The notes under the pieces: generated by a model
Told to the model about the DNA's origin: nothing
Databases searched by the model: none
Seen by the model: the letters and a program-made list of their open reading frames with translations, nothing else
Made by a program: the position numbers and the translations under genes
In this document: positions 52,561 through 61,262 of the stretch, in pieces
Layout: each line of letters begins with the position of its first letter
Numbering within the stretch: the stretch's first letter is position 1
NCBI GenBank assembly: GCA_030431255.1
Contig: JAUIJL010000002.1
Span: 186,001-250,000 of the forward strand
Length of the DNA: 64,000 nucleotides
DNA from: Thermoanaerobaculia bacterium
GTDB lineage: Bacteria > Acidobacteriota > Thermoanaerobaculia > Multivoradales > J023
Direction: 5' to 3'

Positions 52561-52809
52561 TCGGGTCTCCTTGAAGATCGTTCTCTCCGAGCCCTACGTG
52601 AATCTCGACGGGAAGGTTACAAATCGAAGGGGCAAATCCATGATCATAGAAATTCGTGGAAAAATTCTCGCCAAAGATGTCCCCTCGACCACGAGCTGTT
52701 CGTCTCCCCCATGAACAACGGCTTGTGGTCTGCTCGCGAGCCGACTCGGATCACTTTCGACCCGCGATTCTGGGTCGAATCGACTAAGGAATAGAACGAG
52801 GAAAAGAAG

Positions 52810-53154
52810 ATGGCGAAATTCATGTTTCTACACCGTAGCGGCGGCCCCTGTGCATTTGAGCAATCCCCTGAAGAGATGCAGCAAGCCATGCAGGCCATGG
52901 GTCGTTGGATGGAAGACGGGCTGAAGGCCGGCTGGCTGCTCGACACGGGTGACGGCCTCAAGGCAGACGGCAAGGTGGTGCACGCCGACAACACCGTTAC
53001 CGATGGTCCCTTCGCCGAGTCGAAGGAATTGGTCGGTGGTTATTGCATGGTCGAAGCCGCGGACCTGGAAGGAGCCGTCGAGCTGGCCAAGGCCATGCCC
53101 CAAACCGGCGGCGCCATCGAGGTGCGCGAGCTGGCCGGCCACTCCATGGACTGA
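52810..53154 (+). CDS. YCII/DGPF-domain protein
   Basis: A 114-residue protein. GAGGAAAAGAAG precedes the ATG. It contains the YCII signature 'MGRWMEDGLKAGWLLDTGDGLK', the DGPF motif (TVTDGPFAESKELVGGYCMVEAADLEGAVELAK) and an acidic C-terminus. This family is regularly encoded beside ECF sigma factors with a DUF6596 extension; the partner lies 11 nt downstream. It may act as an enzyme-like accessory or regulator of the sigma factor (family association, mechanism unknown). Confidence 0.9.
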   Translation: MAKFMFLHRSGGPCAFEQSPEEMQQAMQAMGRWMEDGLKAGWLLDTGDGLKADGKVVHADNTVTDGPFAESKELVGGYCMVEAADLEGAVELAKAMPQTGGAIEVRELAGHSMD

Positions 53155-53165
53155 GGAGCGTCGAG

Positions 53166-54479
53166 TTGAATCCAGAAGTGACCTCCGACGGGCCGGAGCA
53201 GCTCGTCGAGCACTTCTTCAGGCACGAGTCCGCCAAGCTCATCGCGGTGCTGGCTCGTGCCTTCGGCGTCCGCCATCTGGATCTGATCGAGGATAAAACC
53301 CAGGAAGCTCTGATCACTGCCATGGAAACCTGGGGACGTCATGGGATTCCTTCCAATCCGTCGGGCTGGATCTATCGGGTGGCTCGCAATCGGGTGCTCG
53401 ACGTCCTCCGGCGGGAGAAGATCCATCAACGGGCCATGGCTTGGACCCAAGGCAACGAGCAATACATCGTCTCGTTGGCCGATCAATGGATCGCCGACGA
53501 TCAAGTGCCCGACAGCTTGTTGCGCATGATGTTCGTCTGCTGCCATCCCGTGCTCGATCGTCGCTCGCAGATCGCGCTCACCCTCAAGATCCTTTGCGGT
53601 TTCAGCCTGTCGGAAATCGCAAGGGGCTTGTTGATCTCAAACGAAGCGGCCAAGAAACGGGTCCAGCGGGCTAAAAAGGCCTTGGCCGAGGAGCAGATCA
53701 AACCCGAGCTGCCGCCGGCTGACGAGCTACAACAGCGCCTTTCCGCCGTACAGGAGGTCCTGTATTTGATGTTCAACGAGGGCTACAGCGCGACCCAGGG
53801 ACACGAGCCTCTGCGGGACGACATCTGCGAGGAAGCCGCCCGGCTTTGCCACCTCCTCTGCGGACACGAAAGCTTCGGCACCCCCGAAACAAAGGCCCTC
53901 TTAGCCCTCATGCTCGCCCACTCGGCCAGACTCGGCGCGCGGGTGGACTCTGAGGGAGCGACGATCCTCTTGGCGGACCAAGATCGCTCCCTCTGGGATC
54001 GCGGTTTGGTACGGGCCGCGGACGATTGGCTCGAGCGATCGAAGACCGACCACCCTTCCCGCTTTCACTACGAAGCGGCCATCGCCCTGACCCACTGCTT
54101 CGCACCGACCCTGGAACAAACCCGCTGGGACCGCATCGTTTTCTTCTACGATCGATTGCTCCAGCTGCACCCTTCCCCACTCTACCGGCTCAATCGCGCC
54201 ATTGCCCGGGCCGAGTCCGGGGACGTCGACCAAGCCTTGGAGGAGCTGGAGTCCCTGCGCGGGCGACAGGACATGTCGAGTTATTTCCTGCTCAGCTGCG
54301 CCCTCGGACGGTTGCACGAGCTCAGAGACGATTCGCGGAAAGCCGTCGACGCCTACACCGCCGCGCTGAGCGGAGCATTGGCTGAGCACGAGCGAGCCTT
54401 ATTGGAGCGAAGGATCTCCCAATTGCGCGGCGCCCAAACCGATGGTCGGTCGTTTGACGCCACCGAGGAGCTCAAGTAA
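53166..54479 (+). CDS. ECF sigma factor with DUF6596-type C-terminal domain
   Basis: 437 residues from a TTG start with GAGGAG 7 nt upstream; the longer frame to 53043 overlaps the YCII gene. Region 2: 'LIEDKTQEALITAMETWGRHGIPSNPSGWIYRVARNRVLDVLRRE'. Region 4: 'ALTLKILCGFSLSEIARGLLISNEAAKKRVQRAKKAL'. The long C-terminal part ('LYLMFNEGYSATQGHEPLRDDICEEAARL', 'ALTHCFAPTLEQTRWDRIVFFYDRLL', 'SPLYRLNRAIARAESGDVDQALEELESL') is the TPR-like extension of this ECF group, thought to self-regulate. Co-transcribed with the YCII gene. Confidence 0.92.
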   Translation: MNPEVTSDGPEQLVEHFFRHESAKLIAVLARAFGVRHLDLIEDKTQEALITAMETWGRHGIPSNPSGWIYRVARNRVLDVLRREKIHQRAMAWTQGNEQYIVSLADQWIADDQVPDSLLRMMFVCCHPVLDRRSQIALTLKILCGFSLSEIARGLLISNEAAKKRVQRAKKALAEEQIKPELPPADELQQRLSAVQEVLYLMFNEGYSATQGHEPLRDDICEEAARLCHLLCGHESFGTPETKALLALMLAHSARLGARVDSEGATILLADQDRSLWDRGLVRAADDWLERSKTDHPSRFHYEAAIALTHCFAPTLEQTRWDRIVFFYDRLLQLHPSPLYRLNRAIARAESGDVDQALEELESLRGRQDMSSYFLLSCALGRLHELRDDSRKAVDAYTAALSGALAEHERALLERRISQLRGAQTDGRSFDATEELK

Positions 54480-54655
54480 GCTGGTCAATGCTTCGACTAT
54501 CCTGATTTGAATCTACCTTGAAATATTGTGTACGTGTTGCTCATTTGAGTCTGAGGGCCCTTCGGGACCTCGCTCGGATGATCCGCGTGTATCTTCTTAG
54601 GTTGCCCCCGCGGTTCCAACAACCACGCCTACGATGAGCCCAGCGGAATGGAGTC

Positions 54656-54685
54656 TTGAGGAGCTACTTTCAAGTAGACTATTTT
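54656..54685 (+). promoter_or_regulatory. Possible promoter with palindromic operator before the small gene
   Basis: TTGAGG (54656-54661) and TATTTT (54680-54685) are 18 nt apart. The spacer holds the palindrome CTACTTTCAAGTAG (54664-54677), a plausible repressor site. It lies ~30 bp upstream of the start codon of the 79-residue protein. Prediction only. Confidence 0.35.
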
Positions 54686-54714
54686 CGGTGGACCGACATT
54701 TAGGGAGATGAACG

Positions 54715-54954
54715 ATGTCTAGTGATGGAAGTCACAGTGGGAGTGGTAGCGGAAGCGGCGAGGGCAAGGCTCTGACCAACGTCGAGCTCTTCGTGGAGAA
54801 GGGCATGCTTTCCGACGAGAGCGTCTTGACCTCGGAGGGAGTCGACCTGGTGAACTCCTTGAGCCGCAGAGAAGTGCGTCAGTTGCTCAAGATCTGGCAC
54901 CGCCTCGGCAGACCCGAGGTGCCTCAGACCTTCTTCGACGCCTTCGCCGACTGA
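54715..54954 (+). CDS. Small helical protein with Ser-Gly leader; candidate RiPP precursor
   Basis: A 79-residue protein; TTTAGGGAGATGAACG precedes the ATG. The N-terminal DGSHSGSGSGSGEG is a flexible low-complexity stretch. Then LTNVELFVEKGMLSDESVLT is followed by the helix 'VDLVNSLSRREVRQLLKIWHRLG', and the end is FFDAFAD. No Cys. The pattern 'S..EV..L..I...L' resembles small leader-like proteins near RiPP radical SAM genes, and the gene faces the radical SAM gene 64 bp away. Whether it is modified is a hypothesis; it may be an unrelated small regulator. Confidence 0.6.
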   Translation: MSSDGSHSGSGSGSGEGKALTNVELFVEKGMLSDESVLTSEGVDLVNSLSRREVRQLLKIWHRLGRPEVPQTFFDAFAD

Positions 54955-55017
54955 GTTTCAGATCGGCTATCGGCCGCCGCCCGTCGCAATCCCGAGTCGA
55001 CGGGCGGTGAGCCTCCT

Positions 55018-56997
55018 TCAGATAACATCCACATCGTCGTCCAGGTCGTCCTCTTCCCACTGCTCCCGCACCGCAAGGCTCAGATAGTTGTCGCCTTCCT
55101 GCACCATCAGCCCTGCCTCGACCCAAGATCGCAGCTTGGTTTCGACCTGCTTCGACCCCCAATCGAATCCCGCGTTTTCCAGCAAGCGAACCAAGCGGCG
55201 TAGACCCTTAATGTCGTCGCAGGCTTCGTAGAGCAGGCGATCCGCCCCTTGCAGAATCCTCATGCTCGTCTCGGCTGCCGGCCGCCGGTCCAGCAGCAAC
55301 CAGCCCATGTCTTTTTCCAGATACGACAGCGCTCCCGGCGAGTGCACCCGGCGCCATTCCAGAATCGCTCGGTAGGTCGGCTCGGCGTAGCTCGCGACGT
55401 CGCGACCGTCACCGTATTCGAAGTCGAAGTAATAGGCCAGATTCGACAATGCCTGCCCATCGACCGGGTACAACCGCCCATATCCCGCGTCGGGCCTTAG
55501 GTTGACGAATCCGTAGTCGTCGCTGCGTTCATAGTTCGGGCTGAAGCGGTCGATGCGCAACCGCCCTTCTGCGAACGGCGGCGCCAAATGGGTGAGCCAC
55601 GGAATCAGCTCCGCCATCTGTCGATATTGCTCCGGGGTTTCCTCGGGAAATCCCCAGATCATATTCCACACTGGAAAGATGCCGATCTCCTGACACCATT
55701 TGAGCAGCCGAATATTCTGCAACATGGTGACGCCTTTGCCCATGGCTTCGAGAATCGGGCTGCTGAGGCTTTCGATGCCGGGTTGAATAGAGGTGATGCC
55801 CGCGGCCTTCAGCTGTTTCAGGTGTTGCTTGCTGAGGTTGGCCTTGACCTCGTAAAAGAGCTCGATATCCCAATCCTTCTCGGCTAGGGACGGGATGAAA
55901 CCTTTGAAGTAGCGCATGTCCAAAATGTTGTCGACCACCTGCACCCGCGGCACCGGATAGGTGTCGAGCAAGGTCTCCAGCTCGGCTAAGGCTCGCCGGT
56001 CGGACTTGCTGCGAAAGGCCATGCCGGAGCCGTTGAGGCCGCAGAAGGTGCAGTGCTCCTTCTCGCCCCACCAACAACCCCGCGAGGTTTCGAAAGGTAG
56101 CTGCGGCTCCCGGCTTTCCCGCACCCGGCTTCGGCCCCAGGCCTCGAAAAAATCTGTGTAGTCGGGCACCGGCAGGTCGTCCATGTGAGTGACTTTCGGC
56201 CCGTGGGTGATCTCGCGCGCCGCCTCGTCGCGATCGACCGCCGACGACACTCCTTGAAGGTCGTCCACCGACCCGCCCCGCAACACCCGATCCACCAACT
56301 GGGGAAAAACGACCTCCCCTTCACCGGACACCACCGCGTCGAGAAAGTGAAATTGACGCACCATCTCCCGACCCATGGGGCCTTCGCAATTCGCTCCTCC
56401 GAAGACGACGAAAAGGCTCGAATCGGCCTCTTTCAGCCGCCGAGCCAAGGCCAGGGACGCCAGCTGTTGTTGGAAGACGCTGGTGAACCCCACCACCTTC
56501 GGCCTAAGGGCCAGAACCTCCTCTGCGCATTCGTCGAGAAAAGGCCCCACCTCAGCACGTGCTCGGTCGAGATGCCCGTGCACGTCCTCCGGCGGCTCGA
56601 CATGCCGAGCCTTGGAGGGATCGACCCAGGTTTCCCAGCCGCCGTCGTCGGGCCACGGGTCCCGCCCGAAGGCCGCGGAGCGGAAGAGGCGCTCGCCGAT
56701 GAATTTATTGATCGGCCTCGACTCGGTGGCGATCCAGCGATAGAAGTCGGGATCGATGCGTTGAGCGAACCGAAGGGTCAGGTAGAGCACCTTGCAGGTG
56801 GGAGACGACGGCCCTTGATCGAGACTCGCTTTGAGCAATCCCAAGGCGATCGCAGGCTCCTCCAGCACCCCGAACGGCATGCTGATCAGAACCACATCCA
56901 CGGGAACGGGCTGCCCCCCCTCGCCCGGGTTCTCGCGCGGTATTTTCGAAGCTCGATCCGTCGACGACAGAGCCCCGCCCCCAATGTTGATGCTCAT
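55018..56997 (-). CDS. B12-binding radical SAM enzyme, RiPP-maturation family (rSAM protein 1 type)
   Basis: A 659-residue protein. The N-terminal cobalamin-type domain (~33-240) has 'VLISMPFGVLEEPAIALGLLKASL' and 'VVFGGANCEGPMGREMVRQFHFLDAVVSGEGE'. The radical SAM motif is CWWGEKEHCTFCGLNG with Cys308, Cys316 and Cys319, the CX7CX2C form typical of RiPP maturation radical SAM protein 1. Later 'YEVKANLSKQHLKQLKAAGITSIQPGIESLS' and 'NMIWGFPEET' follow. The C-terminal ~90 residues look like a winged-helix/peptide-binding part (LRRLVRLLENAGFDWGSKQVE). Likely a C-methylation or other radical modification of a ribosomal peptide. It starts inside the stop of the upstream kinase gene (ATGA), so expression is coupled. 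No dedicated transporter or protease is seen nearby. Confidence 0.88.
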   Translation of the reverse strand: MSINIGGGALSSTDRASKIPRENPGEGGQPVPVDVVLISMPFGVLEEPAIALGLLKASLDQGPSSPTCKVLYLTLRFAQRIDPDFYRWIATESRPINKFIGERLFRSAAFGRDPWPDDGGWETWVDPSKARHVEPPEDVHGHLDRARAEVGPFLDECAEEVLALRPKVVGFTSVFQQQLASLALARRLKEADSSLFVVFGGANCEGPMGREMVRQFHFLDAVVSGEGEVVFPQLVDRVLRGGSVDDLQGVSSAVDRDEAAREITHGPKVTHMDDLPVPDYTDFFEAWGRSRVRESREPQLPFETSRGCWWGEKEHCTFCGLNGSGMAFRSKSDRRALAELETLLDTYPVPRVQVVDNILDMRYFKGFIPSLAEKDWDIELFYEVKANLSKQHLKQLKAAGITSIQPGIESLSSPILEAMGKGVTMLQNIRLLKWCQEIGIFPVWNMIWGFPEETPEQYRQMAELIPWLTHLAPPFAEGRLRIDRFSPNYERSDDYGFVNLRPDAGYGRLYPVDGQALSNLAYYFDFEYGDGRDVASYAEPTYRAILEWRRVHSPGALSYLEKDMGWLLLDRRPAAETSMRILQGADRLLYEACDDIKGLRRLVRLLENAGFDWGSKQVETKLRSWVEAGLMVQEGDNYLSLAVREQWEEDDLDDDVDVI

Positions 56998-59900
56998 GAC
57001 CCCGCCTCCTCGGCCAAAAGCTCCCGCGCCTGCCTCAAGTCGAGAGTCGAAAGGCCTTCGTCAAAAGATCCGCAGGACGCCCGCAGCCGGTCGAAAGCCT
57101 CTTGCCGACTGGGCCCTTCGGCCGACAGACGGGCCAGCCCGAGGGTCGCGCGCAGCTCAAAGGAACGGGCGTCTTGCTCACCCGCCACCTCGATCGCCTG
57201 ATTCAGCTTCTCCGCGGCGCCCTCGACATCCCCCTTCGCCTTGAGCAGCTCGCCCCGAACCCGCAGCATTTCCGGCAGCCAGGAGCGCTCGTCGAGGGCT
57301 TCGATCAAGTCTCCGGCGACCCCCAATTGCTCGCCGGCTTCCCGCAGCTGGCCGTCGTTCACATAGACCTCGGCCAAACGGCAAAGGAAGAACGAGAGAC
57401 CGAAGCTCGCTCCTCCGGACCTCAGCTCAGCGACCGTCTCTTGAAGCCGGCTTTTAGCCTCAGCCCTCTTCGCGGTGTTTTTTTCGACCTGCAGGTCGAT
57501 CAAATCGAGCATGGCGCGGGATCGAAGCTGGGTGAAAAGCTCGTTTTCCCGGGACATTTCAATCGCCCCGGAGGCCAGCTCACGGGCCTGTTGCCAGTCT
57601 CCCATCTCGAAAAAGATGCCGGATACGTTGTGCCGCACCAACACCCTGCTCAAGGGATCGACCTTGCGGGGAAAGCTCAGAACCTCACGGATGATCGCCT
57701 CCGCTCGATCCAGCGAGCCCATCATCCACAGGGTCAGGGCCAACATGCTGCCGCTGACCGCCGCCTTGCCGTGGGCCACCGTCCGCGCCGCGCCCTCGCC
57801 GTCATCGTCCCCCAGGCCGGCTTCGATCCTCAATCCGTCTTCTTGGTGACGGCGGGCCTGATCCAGCTCGCCGAGGGAAAAGAAGGTCAATCCGGATTGG
57901 AAATTGGCCTCCATCATCAAGAGACGATCTTGCAATTGGTTGGCGTGTTTGAGGAAACGATCGCAATAACCCAGCTTGAGCGCGCTTTCGCCCGAGTAAT
58001 GGGCAAGATGGAACAACCCCCTGAGGGCGACGGTGACCCGGGCGTCGTCGCCCTTACGCCGGGCCAGCTCTTCGATGCGGCGAAAATACTCGTCCAGCTT
58101 CGGTGCGTCATAGCCTTTGGCGGCGGTCAACGCTTTGACCAACGCGGTCAACAAATCCAGCTCGTGATCCAACAGGTCGTCGGATTGGGGAATCGAGCTC
58201 AGCAGGCTCAAGCCCTCCTCACTGTGGGAGATCGCCTCGATGTTGGCGCTGCGGGCCAACGCTTCGTCGGCAGCTCGACTCCACTGCTCCACCGCCCTCT
58301 CCAACAGCCCCCCCTGGGCACAATGCTGGGCCAGCAGCTCCGGATTGCGCTTCACCAGCCGCCCGCACCGCTCTTCCAGAGCATCTACGATCTCCCGATG
58401 CAGCTTCCGGCGGTCTTTTTTCAGCAACGACTCATAGGCTGCGTCACGGATCAGAGCGTGCTTGAAAATGAATCGGGCCCGATGCCCCGCACCGCGCCGG
58501 TAGACGATTCCCGCGTCGATCAAATGTCGAAGCTCCTCGCCCAGAGCTTGCTGATCGAAGGGTGAAATCTCCTCCAGCACGGAGAGCGGAAACTCCCGGC
58601 CGATGACCGAGGCATATTGCGCCACAATCTTGGCGGGTCCGAGCTGGTCCAGGCGGGCCATGAGGGATCCGCGCAAGGTGGCCGGAATCTCCACTCGGCC
58701 ACTCTTGTCCGCCGCCAACATGGTGCGCGCCAGCTGCTCGAGAAAGAGCGGCACGCCGTCGGCTTTAGCGATGATGTCGTCGACCACCTCCGTCGGCAGC
58801 TCTCGGCGGCCGACGATGTGGGAGATCAAGACCCGGGTCGACTCCTTGGTCAGAGGATTCAAATTGAGCTGGATGATGTCCGGCCGATGACCCCAAGGCG
58901 GAATGAAATGGGGACGAAAGGTGAGCACCAAGAAAAGCGCCGGCACCGCCCCCTCTTCGATCAGCTCGGTGATCCATTCGAGGCTGGAAGGATCCAGCCA
59001 ATGCAGGTCCTCGAACGCCAACACCAACGGCTGCTGATCCCCGGCCGCCGCCAAAATGCTGGTCAAGGCATCGAGCACTTTCTGCTTACGCACTTCTGGC
59101 GACAGCTCAGGGGCGGGATAGAAGTCTTCGAGGGTCGGCGAGAGGTGGGGGGCCAGGCAAGGTAGCAAGTCGTCGCCGGATAGGTCGAGCTCCAGCTCCA
59201 GCGCTTCCACCCGCTGCTGGAGATCCGCCACCTGCTGCTCTACGGGCATCTCCGGAGACAGCTCGAAAAAGTGATTGAGCAGGCTCGAGATGGGAAAGAA
59301 AGGCGAGTTCGCGGTCTCCGGAGAGCCCGTCAGCGTAATCCACTGGGATGGCTTGAGATCGAGCTCGGCCCGAAGCCCCGCCAACAACTTGGACTTGCCG
59401 ATGCCACCTTCCCCACATACCTGCACCACTTGGAAACGCCCCTCGGCCACGGATCGAAAGGAGTCTTGCAGCAACCGAATCTCGGTCTCTCTGCCGATGG
59501 GCGGAATCAGGGAGCCCACCGACCATTCGTCGTCTTGGGCTTCCCCGGGGCCTTGCCAATGCACCTGGTACAGCCGCCCCGGTCCCGTGGCGCCTTCCAG
59601 CTCCCGCACCTCGATGCTGTCGGGCAGCAACGGCCGCACCTTGTCGCTGGCGAGCACCCGGCCGACGCCTGCCGCCCGGGCGATATCCACCGTTTGATCG
59701 AGCATCGATCCGAGCTCCGGCTGCCCCCCGACGGCCTCGGCCGGCGTGAAGGCGATGCCCGCGTGCAAGCCGCAACGTCCTTGGACCGGCACGCCGTCCG
59801 CCGAGGCGGAGAACGCTTGCACCTCCGAGAGCATGGTTTGGGCAATGGCCACGGCCATCGCGGCGTCGTCCTCGAAGGCCTGGGGATAGCCCAAACAAAC

Positions 59901-61145
59901 CACGAAGCGAGCGCCGTGGGTGTCGATCACATAGCCACGTTTGGCCGCGACCAAATCCCGGATGCGTTCCTGCAACGGACCGAGGGCCTCGTGCAAATCC
60001 TCGGGATCCTCGGCGCTGAGCTCGCACGACACCACCAGGACATGGCGACGCTCTTCCAAGCCAGTGTCGAGGGTCCGGCTGATCCGCCCGGACGAGCGTC
60101 TTCGATCGAGCTCCGCCAGGGTCGTTCGGCTGCGGAACCGTGGCAAACCTCCCGACGGCAGCATGCCCGCGGCCGACCCACCGGACGGCAGCGTGCCGGC
60201 ATAGCGCAGCTCGATCTCACCCAAAAGCTCAACCACGAGCCGAGCGCTCGAGGGTCGCTTTTCCGGCGCCTTCTGCAGCAAATTGTCGATCAGGTCGGAC
60301 AACGCCCGGGGCACCGATCGATCGATCCGGGCCACGGGCTCGTGATCTTGGGTGCAAACGTTGTTCAGCATGGCCAGCAGGGTGGGACCATGGAACGGTG
60401 ATCGGGTGGTCAGAAGCTCATAGAGCAAAACACCGAGAGAGAAAAGGTCCGAGCGGGCGTCCAGGGGCTGGCTCATGGCCTGCTCCGGCGACAAACACCG
60501 AGGTGTTCCGGCGAGGCCACGGGTCAGGCTTTGGGTTTTCTCGTCTTCCTGATATCCGAGCTCCTTGGCGAGCCCGAAATCCACCACTTTGACCTCGCCC
60601 AGCTTGGACAGGATCACGTTTTCTGTTTTCAGGTCCCGATGCAGGATGGCGACGGCATGGGCGGCTTCCAACGCGTCGGACACGGCTTTGCCGATCTTCA
60701 CCACCTGGGTCCAGGGCAGAGGATCCTGCTTGATCACCTCGCTCAGGGGAGCCCCGTCCACCAGCTCCATGGCGATCCAGGCGTCTCCTTTGTCCTCGAA
60801 GATGTCGTAGATCTGCACCACCGAGGGATGGTTCAGGCGCGCGGCGGCCTGGGCCTCCCTCAAGAACCGCTTGCGCGACACCTCGGAAATCGACTGATCC
60901 GGACGCAAACGCTTGAGCGCCACCGGTCGTTCGAGCAGCTCGTGGAAACCTCGATACACCGTGCCCATGCCACCTTCGCCGAGCCGCTCGCCGAGCCGAT
61001 AGGGGCCGAGGCGACGCACCGAGTCGGGTGCGGGCCCGCTGCCTAACGAGTCCGGAGGCGGAGGTTCCTGTTTCGGCAAAATAGGCCTTCGAGAGTCGGG
61101 CATCCCAGGTAATTCGTCCAGTGCCGCATTGAGCAACACCGGCAA
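56994..61145 (-). CDS. Ser/Thr kinase - cyclase-like - AAA ATPase - TPR regulator
   Basis: 1383 residues from a TTG at 61145; an ATG at 61103 (MPDSRRPILP) is possible. The kinase domain (~47-310) has GEGGMGTVY, HRDLKTEN and DFG and should be active. A short repeat TLPSGGSAAGMLPSGG forms the linker. Residues ~365-530 resemble a class III nucleotide cyclase (GYVIDTHGARFVVCLGYPQAFEDDAAMAVAIAQ, 'QGRCGLHAGIAF'). The first metal-binding FxD is replaced (VVSCELSAED), so it is probably non-catalytic. A STAND/AAA ATPase follows with Walker A GEGGIGKSKL and Walker B LVLAFEDLHWLD; the last ~450 residues are TPR-like. It ends in a 4-nt overlap with the radical SAM gene, which suggests it controls that activity. 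Confidence 0.9.
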   Translation of the reverse strand: MPVLLNAALDELPGMPDSRRPILPKQEPPPPDSLGSGPAPDSVRRLGPYRLGERLGEGGMGTVYRGFHELLERPVALKRLRPDQSISEVSRKRFLREAQAAARLNHPSVVQIYDIFEDKGDAWIAMELVDGAPLSEVIKQDPLPWTQVVKIGKAVSDALEAAHAVAILHRDLKTENVILSKLGEVKVVDFGLAKELGYQEDEKTQSLTRGLAGTPRCLSPEQAMSQPLDARSDLFSLGVLLYELLTTRSPFHGPTLLAMLNNVCTQDHEPVARIDRSVPRALSDLIDNLLQKAPEKRPSSARLVVELLGEIELRYAGTLPSGGSAAGMLPSGGLPRFRSRTTLAELDRRRSSGRISRTLDTGLEERRHVLVVSCELSAEDPEDLHEALGPLQERIRDLVAAKRGYVIDTHGARFVVCLGYPQAFEDDAAMAVAIAQTMLSEVQAFSASADGVPVQGRCGLHAGIAFTPAEAVGGQPELGSMLDQTVDIARAAGVGRVLASDKVRPLLPDSIEVRELEGATGPGRLYQVHWQGPGEAQDDEWSVGSLIPPIGRETEIRLLQDSFRSVAEGRFQVVQVCGEGGIGKSKLLAGLRAELDLKPSQWITLTGSPETANSPFFPISSLLNHFFELSPEMPVEQQVADLQQRVEALELELDLSGDDLLPCLAPHLSPTLEDFYPAPELSPEVRKQKVLDALTSILAAAGDQQPLVLAFEDLHWLDPSSLEWITELIEEGAVPALFLVLTFRPHFIPPWGHRPDIIQLNLNPLTKESTRVLISHIVGRRELPTEVVDDIIAKADGVPLFLEQLARTMLAADKSGRVEIPATLRGSLMARLDQLGPAKIVAQYASVIGREFPLSVLEEISPFDQQALGEELRHLIDAGIVYRRGAGHRARFIFKHALIRDAAYESLLKKDRRKLHREIVDALEERCGRLVKRNPELLAQHCAQGGLLERAVEQWSRAADEALARSANIEAISHSEEGLSLLSSIPQSDDLLDHELDLLTALVKALTAAKGYDAPKLDEYFRRIEELARRKGDDARVTVALRGLFHLAHYSGESALKLGYCDRFLKHANQLQDRLLMMEANFQSGLTFFSLGELDQARRHQEDGLRIEAGLGDDDGEGAARTVAHGKAAVSGSMLALTLWMMGSLDRAEAIIREVLSFPRKVDPLSRVLVRHNVSGIFFEMGDWQQARELASGAIEMSRENELFTQLRSRAMLDLIDLQVEKNTAKRAEAKSRLQETVAELRSGGASFGLSFFLCRLAEVYVNDGQLREAGEQLGVAGDLIEALDERSWLPEMLRVRGELLKAKGDVEGAAEKLNQAIEVAGEQDARSFELRATLGLARLSAEGPSRQEAFDRLRASCGSFDEGLSTLDLRQARELLAEEAGS

Positions 61146-61262
61146 CAGCTCAACGCAAACGTCCTGCCGAGCGGCGAGGCCGGGGCCCTAGTTTAGCGGA
61201 GATCCAAACGAATCACGATCATGGACAGCAGGTCCGCCGTCCGGCCATTGGGCTAGCCCGTG

